64,000 bases of DNA from Alisma plantago-aquatica (GCA_963693085.1 OY856410.1:1390351863-1390415862), one strand, 5' to 3'; counted from the stretch's first letter, positions 24,720-38,069 are shown. Program-made: numbers and translations. The notes: generated by a model not told the origin, from the letters alone.

Positions 24720-25907
24720 CAGGAAATCTGATACACCATGGTACTACCAAGATAATAAGTGACAGTAGTACTTTAGATGCCTAAGATAAAGTTGTATGTG
24801 GTATATGGCCATGCAAACCGAGGGAGAAGGACGAACACCAGTAACCCAGTGCATTGATATAAAGGATAAAAGAGTCCCTGAGAGGAAATGGGAGTTCATC
24901 ACTATGGATATTGTGATAAGTATCCCCTAGACCAAGGAAGGTCAAGATGCAATATGGGTTAAGGTGGATCGCCTTACCTGGATGACATGAGAAAGAAAGA
25001 GTTCTGTCAAGGGATAGATTTGGTTGAACTACCCATGAGAGAGATGGTTCAACTACACCATGAAGCGAGTTCAAAGGTTCTTGAGTTTGACCTAAAGGTT
25101 CCCTTCCAAAAGGTGGAAGTAGGTACATGAAGAATTTGATGTTAGTATAGTTTATCACCCCTAACTAATGGTTAGTATGATCCAGACTAAAGGGTCTGAT
25201 GAGAGCATATGTGCTTGATCAAGGTTATAGCTAGAGACAGTTACTATCCTATGAAAGATGTGAAGATAACCACCATAGCTAGTATCGGGATTTAAAGAAG
25301 ATCTGTAAGGGAGGTTGTGTCGGTCACCACTTCCAATAAGGTGGTGTTGGTGAAAGGACCACATGATGGTTAGAAAAGGGCCACAGTGTGTGTAGATGAA
25401 GTCGCTTTGATCGTGCAATGGCTGGAAGCAGCCTAGAGACAACAAGAGTCATGAGCAGATGCAAAGTAGAGTGACATGCAGTTCACTGTGGAGAATTTGT
25501 AACATGAAAATTTGACCCCTCTGAGCTATAGCTAAGAAGGCTGAGTCCCCGATACATGGGTCCAGTTGAGATGGGTTGGTGGAGAAGGTTATGTTTGACA
25601 TTACCCCTTAGGATAAAGTAATGTGTGATAAGTTCCAGGTGTCCAATTTAGAGCACTATGTGAGGTACCCAGACCTTATTCTGAACAACGAACCTAAAGA
25701 GCCCCACGGGAGGCTGAAATGGCCTGAGTCACCTGTGCAGTTTATAGACGTCAGGATGAAAGAACTCAGAGAAAAGAATATGTAATGATAAAGGTTCTTT
25801 GGGAGCGCCATGAGTATGGTAAAGCCACATAGGGGCCAATGATGGACATGGAAAAGTCTTATCCTGAATTGTTTGTTTGCTTGATAGAATTTTGAGGACA
25901 AATTTCC
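24720..25907 (+). pseudogene. Decayed chromovirus integrase and pol tail, copy 1
   Basis: Recognisable pieces in the expected order. At about 24880-24970: WEFITMDIV, then KEGQDAIWV and VDRLT, which is the chromovirus integrase core with the first catalytic Asp at 24907-24909. At about 25640-25700: EHYVRYPD followed by NNEPKE. At about 25790-25907: VKVLWERHEYGKAT, then YPELF and FEDKF-like residues, the chromodomain-type pol end. Many stops and frameshifts intervene, so it cannot make a protein. The lineage fits Tekay/Del. Confidence 0.7.
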
Positions 25908-25923
25908 TATAAGAGGGGAAGGA

Positions 25924-28574
25924 TGTTACAACCCTGATTTTGGGGTCATTTGGTGAGAAATGAAATTTCTCATATTAAAGATATTTCAACAAATAATGAT
26001 ATAAATTATTTTGAATACATGGATTTTGTTTACAATAGCCTTGATGTTTGTATTGTGGGCTTTATTGGCTATTGGGCCCAAATAACAAGAAAATTCAATT
26101 AGTGAATGAATAATTGAATTTTTTAAGAAAAGAAAAATGTGGAAACCTCTAGAAAGCAAATCCAAAGAGGGATTTCGTACCTCTTGGACGTGGGATTTCG
26201 TATTCCATGGATTCCTAATGATAAAAGGAATACCAATGAGGAAAATAAAAGAGAAATAAAGAGAAATCCTCAAAAGGAAATATTTTAATAAGAAATAAAC
26301 TAGATAATGAGAAGTAATGCATATAGATGCATCTAGAACGATAATAAGTATCCAATAAAAAGAATTTCAAAATAATAGAGTTTCTTGGTATCCAAGGAGT
26401 CCCAATGAAGAGGAAAGAAAGAGAAAATACCAAAATTGCAAAATGAGAGGATAATTGGAAAGAGAGTCATTATGTGCCTCTTCACATATTACTTGTACGC
26501 AAAGGAAGAGGTTGGAACAAAAGGAAAGGAGAGATTTCTTTTATATATTCAGAAAATTTGTGAGAAAAGATGTATATATATGGGTAAGAAGTCTCACACA
26601 TGACCCAACCCTATTCTCTTTCTCTCTCGACATCCAACCCGTTCCCATGCTCCTCTCTTCCATTGTCTTTCTTCTTCCTAACCTAGGGTTTTGCCTAGGA
26701 TACATGCACAAACCGCAGAACTCTATCATCATAGGTGGCAGAAGTTCCTGACCTGTAGATCCGAGTGAAACTCCAGGGATCACCAGGAGATCTTCCACGG
26801 TCCTCTACCATCAAGTTCTCGGTCCTAGGTCAGCATGTATGAGCAGATGGATAGCGGAAAGTAGGTAATGTTTGAGGAACACCTGAACAACGTGTTTCTG
26901 TTCTTCTTGTATGAACAAAGAGGTTTGCCTCTGCCATTAGAGGGCAGATCAACTTGGCAGTCCCAATGACCAGGAAGCAGCCAAGAGCTCTGGAACCTTG
27001 AACTCCCTGGCGAGGAAGAGGGAGTGCTCCTTCTGGCGAGAGGGCGGGGCTGAAAGAGAGAGGAAGTAGGCGGATAGGGGAAGTCACATCGGGATTCATT
27101 GGAGAGAGATTGGGCAGCAGAGGCACCCTGCCTCACTGACAGGCAGCAAATGTAGGCAAGTCGGCATCCAAGCGGTGTGTTGAGAGAAGATGAGGACGAC
27201 GACGTCTGTAGGTGGTGATGGTGAGGCGTTGCCGGAGAGGAGGTCAGGAAAGGGATCCGCCGATCGAGTCTTGTACCACGGTAGATCACGAAGAAGGCTA
27301 GGCTCTACGAGAGAGGAGGCTAGAACCTCAGATCGGGCGTGACACCGGAGGTGGGGTGCGCGGCCGCGATCGCAAGTCGACCTCTGTCGGGGGACGCAGG
27401 ACGCTCGCGAGGTTGAGGGCAGGTTATAGCCCATTGGACAATTATGCCCCCAGATACACAACAACCTGAGCAATCAATGTAAGGGTAGATACATCATTTA
27501 ATTGTGTTTTTATGTAGCCGCCCGCTAGGCAAATTAGCTTGTAGAGACGTTGACGTGTCAGCATGTGATTGGTTCATATCAGTTTAGCTTGCAAAAATCA
27601 TAGAAAATAATCGATGACTTAGATGGAGACATATTATATATAAAAATTGATCAGGAGATCGAGAGGAATCCAAATAAAATACTCTCAAACCCTGACTACA
27701 CTTTCTGTTTAAAAAGCATAAGATATACATGTCCTAATGTGTTAATGAAAAAGGGAAAACCTAGATTTTCCTTATCTTGATGCTTAATTGAATATGTTCG
27801 TTCATGTTAAGATAATACCTGATCTAGACCTGTATGATGAAGAAATTCTTGATAAAGATGAATAATTGATGATTTTATGTTAATAATCTCATACAATGTT
27901 GATTTAGGGTTTTGAAATCAATGAGGACATCTTGATATAATCTTAATGTTGATAATATGAAGTAGATGTAATGAGTAGTCTAATATGCCTACTATGATGA
28001 ATATGATTTCACCTAATATGCATTAATGGGCTTGAAAACCCTAATTTAGGTGAATATGTCTTTTAATTGTTTTAATGTTGCAAATCCATGAATAAATAGA
28101 GACATGATGATCCTAAGTCAAGTTGGGTATAAAAAATTTTAAAATGGATAATCTGGGCAATTAAGGTTTATATAAGTAGAAAAGAGTAATTTAGGGTTGG
28201 TTGACCTAAAAGGGATAAAGTTTGAGAAATTGATCAAAGAAACCCTAATGAATATTAATGAAACCTTAATTCAGATTAGAAACCCTAGAAAGTGAATCCA
28301 AGTCAATAAAGTAGATTCTTGTTAAAGTGTGTAGTAAATAGGGTACATATCCTTTTCAGGAATTATGTGATTGTTGAATGGCTTGCTTGGATTGCTTTCT
28401 TGGTTGGAATTGCTTAATGCTTGTGAAATCTGCAATCAAAGGTATGTGGTTACGCTTGTGAATAATCGCTTTACTTTCACGGCAATTTCCGAACGTATTT
28501 ACCGGTAGCTTGAAATTAACTTTTGGATGCCTTTCATTTCATGCAACTATATAGAGTGACTATGACTATCACTA

Positions 28575-28627
<53 letters not shown>

Positions 28628-29352
28628 CTTGCTAGATCTGGATCCACCTCTATGTCTTGTAAAGGCTAAAAAGGGGTAACCTAGAGTAAGGTCTAGGTTA
28701 TCGTGAGTTAGAAATTGGGCTACCAAGTGTAGTACCATGAGACCCTTTAGCATGCCATGAGTTAAGGAGTGGGCTACTTATGGGTAGTGCCATGTGACTC
28801 AACCCTAGAAACTGGTTCACCTATGAGTGGGACCAGGAGGGGTTTAATGGGGATCTACTATAAGGAAAGTAGCATCCAGGTCCACTGCAGGGACAATAGA
28901 GAGGATAGGGAATGCATAGATCGTGCAGTTATATTTAAAACGTAAACTTGATTATTAAATGGTAATTGGCTGCAATACATTGTTATGAATAATTGCACAA
29001 TTATTGTTTCCTCTACATACCAGCTTCGGCTGACCGACGTTTTGTTTGTCAGCGTTTTAGGTACAAGCCAAAAAGGACAAACAGTAAATCGTCATATTGT
29101 GAAATACATGAAGTAAAATACAAGGAGGATTAGATAGAATAGAATCCATAAGTGGATAGAAGTTTAGAGATCCAAGTTTTCAAAAAGGTATGTAAAAGTT
29201 TATTTTTTTTTCTTACAACTTTCCAGTGTAGTCTATTAAAATTTAATAATTGTTCTTGGTTAAATGCCAAACCTTTGATCCATAAATTATGGGTACGGCT
29301 TCGACCTCTCGGTCTCCCTTAATTGGGGGTATCGGAAGGTGGGGTCGCAACA
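25924..29352 (+). repeat. Compound element LTR 2 (shared middle LTR)
   Basis: 3,429 bp. About 140 bp shorter than LTR 1 near 26180-26205, where a block between two GGATTTCGT-like repeats is missing. The microsatellite is also shorter (AT only, 28579-28626). It serves as 3' LTR of internal region 1 and 5' LTR of internal region 2. Confidence 0.9.
28579..28626. repeat. (AT)n microsatellite in LTR 2
   Basis: About 24 AT units at the position where LTR 1 has (AC)n(AT)n. Confidence 0.95.
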
Positions 29353-32300
29353 TTTGGTATCAGAGCGTAGGTTCCTCACTTAACCATTAATAATTGTTAA
29401 ATTTTACAAACTCCATAGAACCCAAGGGAGTTATTAGAGGATTATCCGAAAGACAGAGGTGTCTAGAAAAGGATCACGACCGGGGGCTGGCAACATTTTC
29501 CTCTGCACCGCTAGTTAGAATACAAGGACTCTTATATCTGAGTGACTGCCTGGCCAAAGTCTTAGGGTATGAATCAAAATAAGATACCTTTTGGAATTTC
29601 TCATCTTATTCATCCCTTCTCATCACAAAATCCGTTAAGGACCTTACGGATTAGGGTTTTCTCTCTTCTCCTCACCCTCTTGAGGTATGGGTAAGATTAA
29701 TAAGGTCTAAGGAATCCTCCATCAAATTAATGAAAAGCATGTAATTAAGATGTCATGGACATAAGCTTAATAGAGTAAGCATAAACTAAAGAATAGATAC
29801 ATGCTTAGGTAGTATGACATAAGTTGTCATGCCCTCAGGAGAGACCTGAGGATAGACCTCCTTGTCGGGAGGATGAGTAGAGAGAGTCTTAGAGGAATAG
29901 GCCTCCATTGAAAGTAGAGACCTAACACATCCTCTAAGGATGATGTTAACCCTAACCCTAAGTGGAGGTTAGAGAGAGAGATGACATGATGAGTTAGATG
30001 TCATGGTAAACCAGGCATTTGAATAGACATGCCTTGGATACCTTACGAGCCATGAGAGTTTAGATGGCCTAGTACCTTTGGCAACCCAACCCCGGGAAGG
30101 GTCGTGCATGTTTGAGTGAAGGATAGATCCTTCATTGATGAGATTAGAGAAGAACCTATGGAAACCCCATGAGCCTATATGGGCATAATAGGAACCCAGA
30201 ATGTATCAGTAGTGCGAGCAATAGGTTGAAACCCTGGCTGGGAGAGTTTGATGGATAGCTTGTGAGAGCTATGGATAACCTTGAGCAAATGTTATAAGCT
30301 TCACCCAAGTAGAGGTGTGTTGGTGAGCTTAATCCCTCATGGTAAGGTTGGTTATAGTGTTAGCTCTAGAGAGAGAATAGGAAACCAAGCAAGGAGGTTG
30401 GAATCCTAGACCCTGAGATATGAGGAAAAGTAGGGAGTTGAGGATGATGCGACCTAAGTGGATAATAGTGGTCGCCAGATAATTGATCCCTAGAGGTTGA
30501 TGATGTCTTGGTTTCCATGAGAGGAACGAAACCCTAGAGAGAGGATGAATCTGCTGGTACCTTTGTACCTTTGGTATAGGTGTTACCCTCCTGAGATAGG
30601 GAGAAGAGTTCCTTAGACCTGGAGAGGTTTAGTAATAGGTTGTGAGGCCCTGTACCTTGTTGTCCTTAAGGAGGACTCGACTCTGAAGTGTTGCTCGAGT
30701 TGAAGGATGACAGGAAGTGCATGTCATGCCTTTTGCATGCTAATTCATGGTTAAGAGATAGAGCATGCAGTTGGATACTTAAAAGTGAACCTAGGGTTCC
30801 TAGGCCTAAGAGGGGAAGTGGTATACCTAATGCTCATGACGAGAATTAAGTTGCTATAGTTTCGAGCATGGTACTCCTCATGTATAAAGGAAAAGGGAAG
30901 CCCCTTAAGTTTAAAGTATGTTTGATGAACCCCTCACAGCTAAGTTGATGACAAGGGAAGGTATGATCTTGATCCAATGCGGAGGAATGAGAACAAGTAT
31001 GACCTAGCATGGTTAGTTAGTGGTCCGCTTGTGCCTTAGTAGCTGCTGGGTTAAGCATGCTCATATGGATGTAAACCCTAAGGAGGTTTGTGACCTTGTT
31101 GTCAAGAGTTGTACTTTCCTCCCATCCTGGGAGAGGGACCCTTTTGTAGGGTGTATACCAATTTTCTTGGTTTAAGGTAACCTAAAGAGGTCTCATAGGA
31201 TCTTGAGAAGCTATGTGTAAAGTACATGGTATGAGGACGAACCACTAGACCCATAGATAGCCATCTCCATGTTCATATGGATGTGTTACCATGGAGGTAA
31301 CCGGTATGGGGCTTAACCAGGGTAGGCAGGCTGCCATGATCCCTATGAACGGATAAAAGTCAGCCCATGAATGCTGAGAGAGAGATGATTAAGGCTTGGG
31401 TCAGGTTCTAAGTTGAACATGAACTATAAGAGAATCCTAAGTCTATCCTAGGGTCAGGTAGGGATAAGACCGATGGAAGTAGGAGTTGCTTAATTCTATG
31501 GCTGCACATGACCATAGGGTCGGGAGGTAACAGCTATCACTGTTTGAGGGCCATGGGTTAGGAGATTGATCACCTTCATGAACTCATGGGACCCAAAGGG
31601 CAGATGAATAGGGCACTCTCTGGATGCATAAGGGAAGAGGGATGACCCTGAAAGTGTCGGTACCCCCATTGACCTAGAGGAGATGACTAAGGGATGTGTA
31701 TAGGTTCGAGACCAGTTTTTCATAGAAGTAACCTTGATATCAAGGTGATTGTGATGTAGAGACATAAGTGGCATATCACAACTTGGATTTAAAGGTGTAC
31801 TGGCAGGGTGAGATGTACCATCTCTACTCTTGGAACAGGAAGAACTCTGTATTTGGACTGCAGCCAAATTCTTATTTCCTCTTGTTATGGGAGTGAGAGA
31901 TAGGACAGTACGCATGCCATACACCAAGGATAAAGATGATGTAGGTTGGAACGTTGCCACGGGATATGGGAACAGAGAAGATAACATACCCTGGTAAAGG
32001 GAATGATACATGGATGGTTTGCAAACACTAAGAGGAATGAGGTAGTCACCTTATGAGGATGTTTTTATCATGAGATATGAGTCATACAAGGTTGAGTTTG
32101 ATCACCAAGAAGATGAGCTCAAAGTGTTCACAATGAAGATAGATTTAGAGCTGAGATGAGATTATAAGTGGAATACATGGAGGTGTATGTCTTCAACATT
32201 ACCGAATACCTAAGGATGTGAAGGGGTAATGGATGCTCTAGTTGAAATATAGCTACCTAGTTTGGCTAGAGACTAGAAGAGGTTGTTAGGCTAACCCTAA

Positions 32301-33712
32301 GTTTGGAAAGGAGATGTGTTTGGCTAACACTTAGATGTAACTAGATCTGTTGAACAAGTTAATGGTTGTTTGGTTAGCCAGCCTAGGCCTTGATGCAATG
32401 AAAGGATGGTTGAAGAACCTCAAATGCACTACTTTGGAAAGGAAGGTGATGAAACCCCGACTAGAGTGGTTTAGGATTTCTGAGGAATCGATCTTGAGGA
32501 ATCATGACATACAGGAAATCTGATACACCATGGTACTACCAAGATAATAAGTGACAGTAGTACTTTAGATGCCTAAGATAAAGTTGCATGTGGTATATGG
32601 CCATGCAAATCGAGGGAGAAGGACGAACACCAGTAACCCAGTGCATTGATATAAAGGATAAAAGAGTCCCTGAGAGGGAATGGGATTTCATCACTATGGA
32701 TATTGTGATAAGTATCCCCTAGACAAAGGAAGGTCAAGATGCAATATGGGTTACGATGGATCGCCTTACCTGGATGACATGAGAAAGAAAGAGTTATGTC
32801 AAGGGATAGATCTGGTTGAACTACCCATGAGAAAGATAGTTCAACTACACCATGAAGTGAGTTCAAAGGTTCTTGAGTTTGACCTAAAGGTTCCCTTCCA
32901 AAAGGTGGAAGTAGGTACATGAAGAATTCGATGTTAGTACAGTTTATCACCCCTAACTAATGGTTAGTATGATCCAGACTAAAGGGTCTGATGAGAGCAT
33001 ATGTGCTTGTTCAGGGTGATAGCTAGAGACAATTACTGTTCTATGAAAGATGTGAAGATAACCATCATAGCCAGTATCAGGATTTAAAGAAGCTCTGTAA
33101 GGGAGGTTGTGTCGGTCACTACTTCAGTAAGGTGATGTTGGTGAAAGGACCATGTGATGGTTAGAAAAGGGCCACAATGTGTGTAGATGAAGTCGCTTTG
33201 ATCGTGCAATGGCTTGAAGGATCCTAGAGATGACAGGAGTCATGAGCAGTTGCAAAGTAGACTGACATGCAGTTCACTGTGGAGAATTTGTGACATGAAA
33301 ATCTGACCCCTCTGAGCTATAGCTAAGAAGGCTAAGTACCCGATACATGGGACCAGTTGAGATGGATTGGTGGAGAGGTTATGTTTGACCTTACCCCTCA
33401 GGATAAGAAATGTCTGATAAGTTCCAGGTGTCCAATTTAGAGCACTATGTGAGGTACCCATCCCATGTGCTGAACAACGAACCTAGTGAGCCCCAAGGGA
33501 GGCTGAAATGGCCTGAGTGACCTGTGTAGTTTATAGACGCCAGAATGAAAGAACTCAGAGAAAAGAATATGTAATGATAAAGGTTATTTTGGAGCGCCAT
33601 GAGTATGGTAAAGCCACATAGGGGCCAATGATGGACATGGAAAAGTCTTATCCTGAATTGTTTGTTTGCTTGATAGAATTTTCAGGACAAAATTCCTATA
33701 AGAGGGGAAGGA
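29353..33712 (+). mobile_element. Internal region 2 of compound element
   Basis: Colinear with internal region 1 along its whole length, differing by scattered substitutions and small indels. Primer site 29355-29367. Purine tract AGAGGGGAAGGA just before LTR 3. It has the same absence of gag and RT. Confidence 0.85.
32510..33700 (+). pseudogene. Decayed chromovirus integrase and pol tail, copy 2
   Basis: Same remnants as copy 1, including the first catalytic Asp at about 32699-32701, the IWV block and the pol-end YPELF. Several stops (for example the TAG directly before the KEGQDAIW block) are shared with copy 1, so the decay predates the duplication. Confidence 0.7.
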
Positions 33713-35913
33713 TGTTACAACCCTGATTTTGGGTTCATTTGGTGAGAAATGTAATTTATCATATTAAAGATATTTGAAAAAATAATGATATAATTTATTT
33801 TGAATACATGGATTTTGTTTACAACAGCCTTGATGTTTGTATTTTGGGCTTTATTAGCTATTGGGCCCAAATAACAAGAAACTTCAATTACTGAATGAAT
33901 AATTGAATTTTTTAAGAAAAGAAAAATGAAGAAACCTCTAGAAGGAAAATCCAAAGAGGGATGTCGTGCCTCTTGGGTTCCAAGGAGTCTAAAGTTACAT
34001 AAAGAGTGCAATAAGAAAAGAAAAGATCAATTAAATATTTTTTTATTAAGAAAGAAATTGAAAACATTTGTAAAATGTGGAAAATAAGTAAAAAGAGGTA
34101 CAATTGAGTTATCCTTAGTGGAATTTCGTATCCCAAGGATTCCTAATGATAAAAGGAATACCAATGAGGAAAATAAAAGGGAAATAAAGAGAAATCCTCA
34201 AAAGGAAATATTTTAATAAGAAATAAACTAGATAATGAGAAGTAATGCATATAGATGCATCTAGAAGGATAATAAGTATCCAATAAAAAGAATTTCAAAA
34301 TAATTAGAGTTTCTTGGGATCCAAGGAGTCCCAATGAAGAGGAAAGAAAGAGAAAATACCAAAATTGCAAAATGAGAGGATAATTGGAAGGAGAGTCATT
34401 ATGTGCCTCTTCACATATTACTTGTACGCAAAGGAAGAGGTTGGAACAAAAGGAAAGGAGAGATTTCTTTTCTATATTTAGGAAATTTGTGAGAAAAACG
34501 TATATATATGGGTAAGAAGTCTCACACATGATCCAAACCTATTCTCTTTCTCTCTCGACATCCAACCCGTTCCCATGCTCCTCTCTTCTGTTGTCTTTCT
34601 TCTTCCTAACCTAGGGTTTTGCCTAGGATACATGCACAGACCGCATAACTCTCTCATCATAGGTGGTAGAAGTTCCTAACCTGTAGATCCGAGGGAAACT
34701 CCAGGGATCACCAGGAAATCTACCACGTTCCTCTACCATCAAGTTCTTGGTCCTAGGTTGGCATGTATGAGTAGATGGATACAAGAAAGTAGGTGATGTT
34801 TGAGGAACACCTGAACAACGTGTTTCTGTTCTTCTTGTATGAACGAAGAGGGTTGCCTCTGCAATTAGAGGGCAGATCAACTTCGCAGTCCCAATGACCT
34901 GGAAGCAGCCAAGAGCTCTGGAACCTTGAACTCCCTGGTGAGGAAGAGGGAGTGCTCCGTCTGGCGAGAGGGTGGGGCTGAAAGAGAGAGGAAGCAGGTG
35001 GACAGGGGAAGTCACACCAGGATTTGTTGGAGAGAGATTGGGCAGGAGAGGCACCCTGCCTCACTGACAGGCAGCAAATGTAGGCAAGATGGCATCCCAG
35101 CGATGTGATGAGAGAAGACGAGGACGGTGACGTCTGTAGGTGGTGATGGCGAGGCGTTGCCGGTGAGGACGTCAGGAAAGGGAGTCGTCGATCGAGTCTT
35201 GCACCACGGTAGATCACGAAGAAGGCTAGCCTCCGCGAGAGAGGAGGGTAGAACCTCAGATTGGGTGTGACACCGGAGGTGGGGTGCGCGGCCGCGATCG
35301 CAAGTCGACCTCTATCGAGGGACGCAGGACGCTCGCGAGGTTGAGGGAAGGTTACAGCCCATTGGACAATTATGCCCCCGGATACACAACCACCTGAGCA
35401 ATCAAGGTAAGGGTAGATACGTCATTCAATTGTATTTTTATGTAGCTGCCCACTTGGCAAATTAGCTTGTACAGACGTTGACATGTCAGCATGTGATTGG
35501 TTCATATCAGTTTATCTTGAAAATATCATAGAAAATAATAAGTGACTTAGATGGAGACATATTATATATAAAAATTGATCACGAGATCGAGAGGAATCCA
35601 AATAAAATACTCTCAAAACCTGACTATACTTCCTATTCAAAAAGCATACGATATACATGTCCTGATGTGTTAATGAAAAAGAGAAAACCTAGATTTTTCT
35701 TATCTTGATGCTTAATTGAATATGTTCGTTCATGTTAAGATAATACATGATCTAGACCTGTATGATGAAGAAATTCTTGATAAAGATGAATAATTGATGA
35801 TTTTACGTTAATAATCTCATACAATGTTGATTTAGGGTTTTGAAATCAATGAGGACATCTTGATATAATCTTAATGTTGATAATATGAAGTAGATGTAAT
35901 GAGTAGTCTAATA
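33713..35913 (+). repeat. Compound element LTR 3, left part
   Basis: Begins TGTTACAACCCTGATTTT after the polypurine tract. It follows LTR 1 until the position equal to about 20154, where the Athila-type element starts. Confidence 0.9.
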
Positions 35914-35979
35914 TGTTAGATTAACTTTTCTCCTTTTTACCTACAGAAAAAGACACAAAAAAATTCACAAAAGACTCAA

Positions 35980-36395
35980 CCGGTCTCAAGACCGCATGGA
36001 CTCACACGGTCCCAAGACCGCATGAAGCCAAACGGTCTCAAGACCGCATGAAGCCAAACGGTCTCAAGACCGCATGGAGTCACACGGTCCCAAGACCGCA
36101 TGAAGCCAAACGGTCCCAAGACCGCATGGAGTCACACGGTCCCAAGACCGCATGAAGCAAAACGGTCCCAAGACCGCATGGAGTCACACGGTCCCAGGAC
36201 CGCATGAAGCCAAACGGTCCCAAGACCACATGGTGTCACACGGTCCCAAGACCACATGGTGTCACACGGTCCCAAGACCGCATGAAGCCAAACAGTCCCA
36301 AGACCGCATGGAGTCACACGATCCCAAGACCGCATGAAGCCAACCGGTCCCAAGACCACATGGAGTCACACAGTCCCAAGACCGCATGAAGCCAA
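35980..36395 (+). repeat. 26-bp palindromic tandem array, 5' LTR (16 units)
   Basis: Units read CGGTCCCAAGACCG followed by a 12-bp linker that mostly alternates between CATGGAGTCACA and CATGAAGCCAAA. The core CGGTC...GACCG is a short inverted repeat. Sixteen units can be counted here against thirteen in the 3' LTR. It is followed by about seven 17-bp units based on CCAAACGGTTTCAGAGT (36396-36560). Short reading frames across it simply encode the repeat. Confidence 0.93.
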
Positions 36396-36575
36396 ACGGT
36401 CTTGTGGTCTAAACGGTTCCAGAGTCCAAACGGTTTCAGAGTCCAAACGGTTTCAGAGTCCAAACGGTCTTGGGGTCCAAATGGTTTCAGAGTCCAAACG
36501 GTTTCAGAGTCCAAACGGTCTTCAAGATCGTTTGGATCCAAAACTGTCCAAACCGTTTGGACTTCACTTGAGGCC

Positions 36576-36583
36576 TATAAATA
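36576..36583 (+). promoter_or_regulatory. TATA box of Athila-type 5' LTR
   Basis: TATAAATA in CCTATAAATAAGACC, just downstream of the palindromic arrays. Conserved in the 3' LTR at 57789-57796. Confidence 0.8.
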
Positions 36584-37804
36584 AGACCCAAGGGGTCGTC
36601 CCAAAGACATTAAGTTTCAGAGCCCAGAGGCTGCCTCCTTCACTCCAGAGCTATTCCAACTTCCGTCCTCTGCCTGAAGGCTGTCGATCTGAGATCCACA
36701 TTCCATCTTGAAGTTGCTTTCTCTCTCTTCGCCAAAGAAGGTGGGAAGAGGAGACCTCGTCATCGAGCAACTTGTGAATCTTGAAGATCGTCACTCTCTC
36801 TCTCTAAGGGGTTGACTTTCCTCCCTGCTTTGTGGGGATGATGCTCTCTCTCTCTCTCTTCTCGCCTCCTTCTTTGTCCTAGCTATGAGCGAGTAGTCTC
36901 TTTCACTAGGGTGCGGGGAGTAGCCCCGCTACCCATGCTTTCATTTCATGTAATGTAATCCATAGTTTGCAATATAGAGTTACTTCCTTTACAGTCCAAC
37001 ATCAATCGTTTAATGAATGCTTGTTGCTTGATCACCAACTTGTGTTATCCTTTATCTTTTAGTATGAATTGTCTATGTTTGTACTATTAGATTCGAAACT
37101 CGTTTGAATGTTGGTTCTTGGTGCATGTATCCACCATGCACCTGTTTCGGTATCTAGGAGTGCTTTCCAGAAGTGGAGTAAACTCACTTCCAAATGTTGT
37201 AATTTCATACTATGAAATAGAATCAGTTGACGTATGAAAGTACAACTTTTGTAAGTCGAGGAACACACTTTGCGAAGGGAATGATGCAAAGTAGGTGACC
37301 ATTCGTTCGGGGATGGCTGGCATTGCATCATTCCCACACTTGTTGTAGTTAGTTATCTGAAAGGAAACTAAATCTACAAAGATACTAACTGTTTAGACTC
37401 TTTTTACAGGTTGTGTTTTATGTTGCATGTTTTGATCCATGTGTAGTGGCGGTGAAAGCCGATCACATCCTAGTGGTTCCTTATCATTGTTTAACATCCT
37501 TAAATTTGCTTGCTTTACTTTACTTGCTCTTAGTCCAAAAACAACCAAACCAACCTTTTGATTTAAACACCAACTATTGAGAGATTAAGTGAAATTCCAA
37601 CGTTTTCCATCTTGTTGCTCCCAACACGAGCGTTGTCCCGAGGATTCGACCCTTAACTATACTACGATAAGACTTCCACGTATCATTGCGTACGTGGGTG
37701 GAGTTATTGATCTAGTATAAGCAAGGCTAAACTTAAAGATTTACCATCTTTGGGATTTTTAGTGGTGCACGCAATTCCACGTAAGTGGAAGCTCCATCAA
37801 AAAT

Positions 37805-37822
37805 TGGTGCCATTTCCGGGGA
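37805..37822 (+). other. Primer-binding site, tRNA-Asp type
   Basis: TGGTGCCATTTCCGGGGA differs at three positions from the Athila/Tat consensus site complementary to the 3' end of tRNA-Asp. It lies about five bases after the LTR end. Confidence 0.75.
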
Positions 37823-37975
37823 CAACGATATGTTTCAATTTAAATTAACTATCTTGCTAGTTGGTTAGGGTTTTACATTTTCTTTTAACCATAAGTCCAC
37901 ATCTTCTTGAATCCATCATATCTCCTGCTCCATCTAAAAGGTGTTTCTTTTTCTCTATTCAGGTAGAAGACGTGT

Positions 37976-38069
37976 ATGCAATCATCGCATAACCTCGGAT
38001 TCTCCCCTGATCCAGAGTATGAATCTGAGGTAGAGAGAAGATTCCACCGTCGCATCAGACTCAACCGCC
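37976..38069 (+). pseudogene. gag, 5' fragment (before CACTA insertion)
   Basis: ATG at 37976 opens a frame of 31 codons and one extra base that ends at the CACTA insertion. Removing the transposon and one GCC copy joins it in frame to 44678, so this is the start of gag. A pyrimidine tract and CAG (TTCTCTATTCAG) lie shortly upstream. Confidence 0.75.

Larger units (their letters stand above)
21562..25923 (+). mobile_element. Internal region 1 of compound element
   Basis: About 4.36 kb. No gag, protease or RT motif could be recognised in 21577-24700; this part is G/A-rich with many stops in every frame. From about 24720 a decayed integrase and pol tail can be followed. It ends in a purine tract (AGAGGGGAAGGA) against LTR 2. 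Confidence 0.8.
35914..37799 (+). repeat. Athila-type 5' LTR (left end truncated)
   Basis: Matches the 3' LTR from its base ~115 onward. It ends ...CTCCATCA before the primer site. It holds 16 units of the 26-bp array, a 17-bp array, a TATA box and CT-rich runs (36794-36862). Confidence 0.9.

Noticed and set aside
35980..36560. CRISPR-like appearance of the regular 26-bp repeats
   Set aside because: No unique spacers: the linkers are themselves two alternating repeats. The array is duplicated in both LTRs of a plant retrotransposon.
36132..36711. Open frames of 60-125 codons on both strands across the LTR array
   Set aside because: They arise because a 26-bp repeat read in different frames lacks stops; the protein would be pure repeat with no domain.
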